DNA of 42,642 nucleotides from Microcoleus sp. LEGE 07076 (GTDB taxonomy: Bacteria > Cyanobacteriota > Cyanobacteriia > Cyanobacteriales > Microcoleaceae), in contig NZ_JADEWV010000034.1 of the NCBI RefSeq assembly GCF_015207455.1, positions 1 to 42,642 of the forward strand, read 5' to 3'. The notes below the pieces were generated by a model, which saw only the letters and a list, made by a program, of their open reading frames with translations, had not been told where the DNA came from and searched no databases. The position numbers and the translations under genes are program-made. Shown piece after piece: positions 42,100 through 42,642 of the stretch (its first letter is position 1; each line of letters opens with the position of its first letter).

Positions 42100-42642
42100 C
42101 TATTCGCCGATCGCCCCTGCATTCTTCGCCCTAACCAACAAACCGTGTTTTGGGGCAAAAATCATCGCCAACACAAACAACAGCGTTTGTAGCACCACAA
42201 TACATCCGCCTGTGGAACCATCGATGTGGTAGCTGATATATGTTCCCATCACGCTAGAAAAGACACCAGTGGCGATCGCAATTAGCGTCATATGGTCAAA
42301 ATTATCACTCAATAAATACGCCGTCGCTCCCGGAGTCACCAACATTGCTACCACCAAAATAATCCCCACAGTCTGAAGTCCCGCCACCGCAGTCAGGGAT
42401 AGCAAAGACAGCAACACGTAATACAGAAAAGTGATATTTAAACCGATCGATCGCGCGTGAGTAGAATCAAAACAAAACAACACTAAATCTTTGCGTAAAA
42501 TTGCCAAAGTTACTAAGGTGACGACACTAATAATTACAGTCTGAGTAATATCAGCATCTGAAATACCCAAGACATTGCCAAACAAAATATGGGTTAAATC
42601 GATCGAGCTTCTGACTTTAGAAATTAACACTAAACCAAAGGC
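42100..42642 (-). CDS. Metal ABC transporter permease (ZnuB/MntB family), partial
   Basis: The C-terminal ~180 residues of an ABC-3 family permease. The frame is open to the window edge, so the N-terminus lies outside. Family marks are LTHILFGNVLGI, the long helix-rich AGLQTVGIILVVAMLVTPGATAYLL and the GTYISYHIDGSTGGCIVV segment. About five membrane helices remain of the usual seven to nine. It imports zinc, manganese or iron with an ATPase and a periplasmic binding protein, probably encoded beyond the window. The metal cannot be told from this part. Confidence 0.9.
   Translation of the reverse strand, partial: AFGLVLISKVRSSIDLTHILFGNVLGISDADITQTVIISVVTLVTLAILRKDLVLFCFDSTHARSIGLNITFLYYVLLSLLSLTAVAGLQTVGIILVVAMLVTPGATAYLLSDNFDHMTLIAIATGVFSSVMGTYISYHIDGSTGGCIVVLQTLLFVLAMIFAPKHGLLVRAKNAGAIGE

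Overview
The window looks like chromosomal DNA of a filamentous, probably non-heterocystous cyanobacterium (Oscillatoria/Microcoleus-like; the genus is inference). The reasons are many HIP1 octamers (GCGATCGC), abundant 7-nt tandem repeats between genes, and cyanobacterium-typical families: KGK-domain protein, Uma2/DUF820 proteins, DUF937, pentapeptide-repeat protein and a multi-PAS hybrid kinase. No rRNA, tRNA, CRISPR array or complete insertion sequence was recognised.

Layout. 1-4.9 kb: a membrane-anchored Era-like GTPase (-), a large hairpin element, a sensor kinase broken by one in-frame stop, and a DUF937 protein. 4.9-11 kb: ilvD (-), a pentapeptide-repeat protein, a TauE/SafE permease, a coiled-coil membrane protein (-), an unknown 108-aa protein and a GIY-YIG protein. 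11-21.2 kb: a 1,837-aa hybrid histidine kinase with nine PAS-like domains and one GAF domain (-), then a 1,271-aa exported GH2-like protein whose expected acid/base Glu is not visible. 21.3-29.3 kb, all on the minus strand: dnaK, dnaJ, a dynamin-like GTPase, an antitoxin/MazF pair, a KGK protein and an HNH nuclease. Between dnaK and dnaJ lies a decayed four-helix-bundle gene framed by inverted heptad tracts.

29.5-32.5 kb is accessory: a dead RelE-type toxin-antitoxin pair (frameshift plus nonsense), an intact VapBC-type pair, and a very recent tandem duplication of a Uma2 gene. 32.6-39 kb holds the most system-like group: an SPFH protein fused to a GYF_2-like domain, a four-CxxC zinc-ribbon membrane protein, a 700-aa flotillin-like protein and a two-TM protein of unknown function. 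The last two share a ~46-bp upstream element. 39-42.6 kb: a third Uma2 gene, a type II restriction-modification pair, and the 3' part of a metal ABC permease running off the window.

Two themes recur. Heptanucleotide repeats abut or overlap the start or stop codons of at least eight genes, so repeat-length changes could alter gene ends. Several genes show simple lesions (nonsense, 1-nt frameshift, in-frame 42-bp deletion) that can be read directly. The SPFH / zinc-ribbon / flotillin / two-TM group is the best candidate for an undescribed membrane-stress module; that role is inference from family knowledge and gene order.
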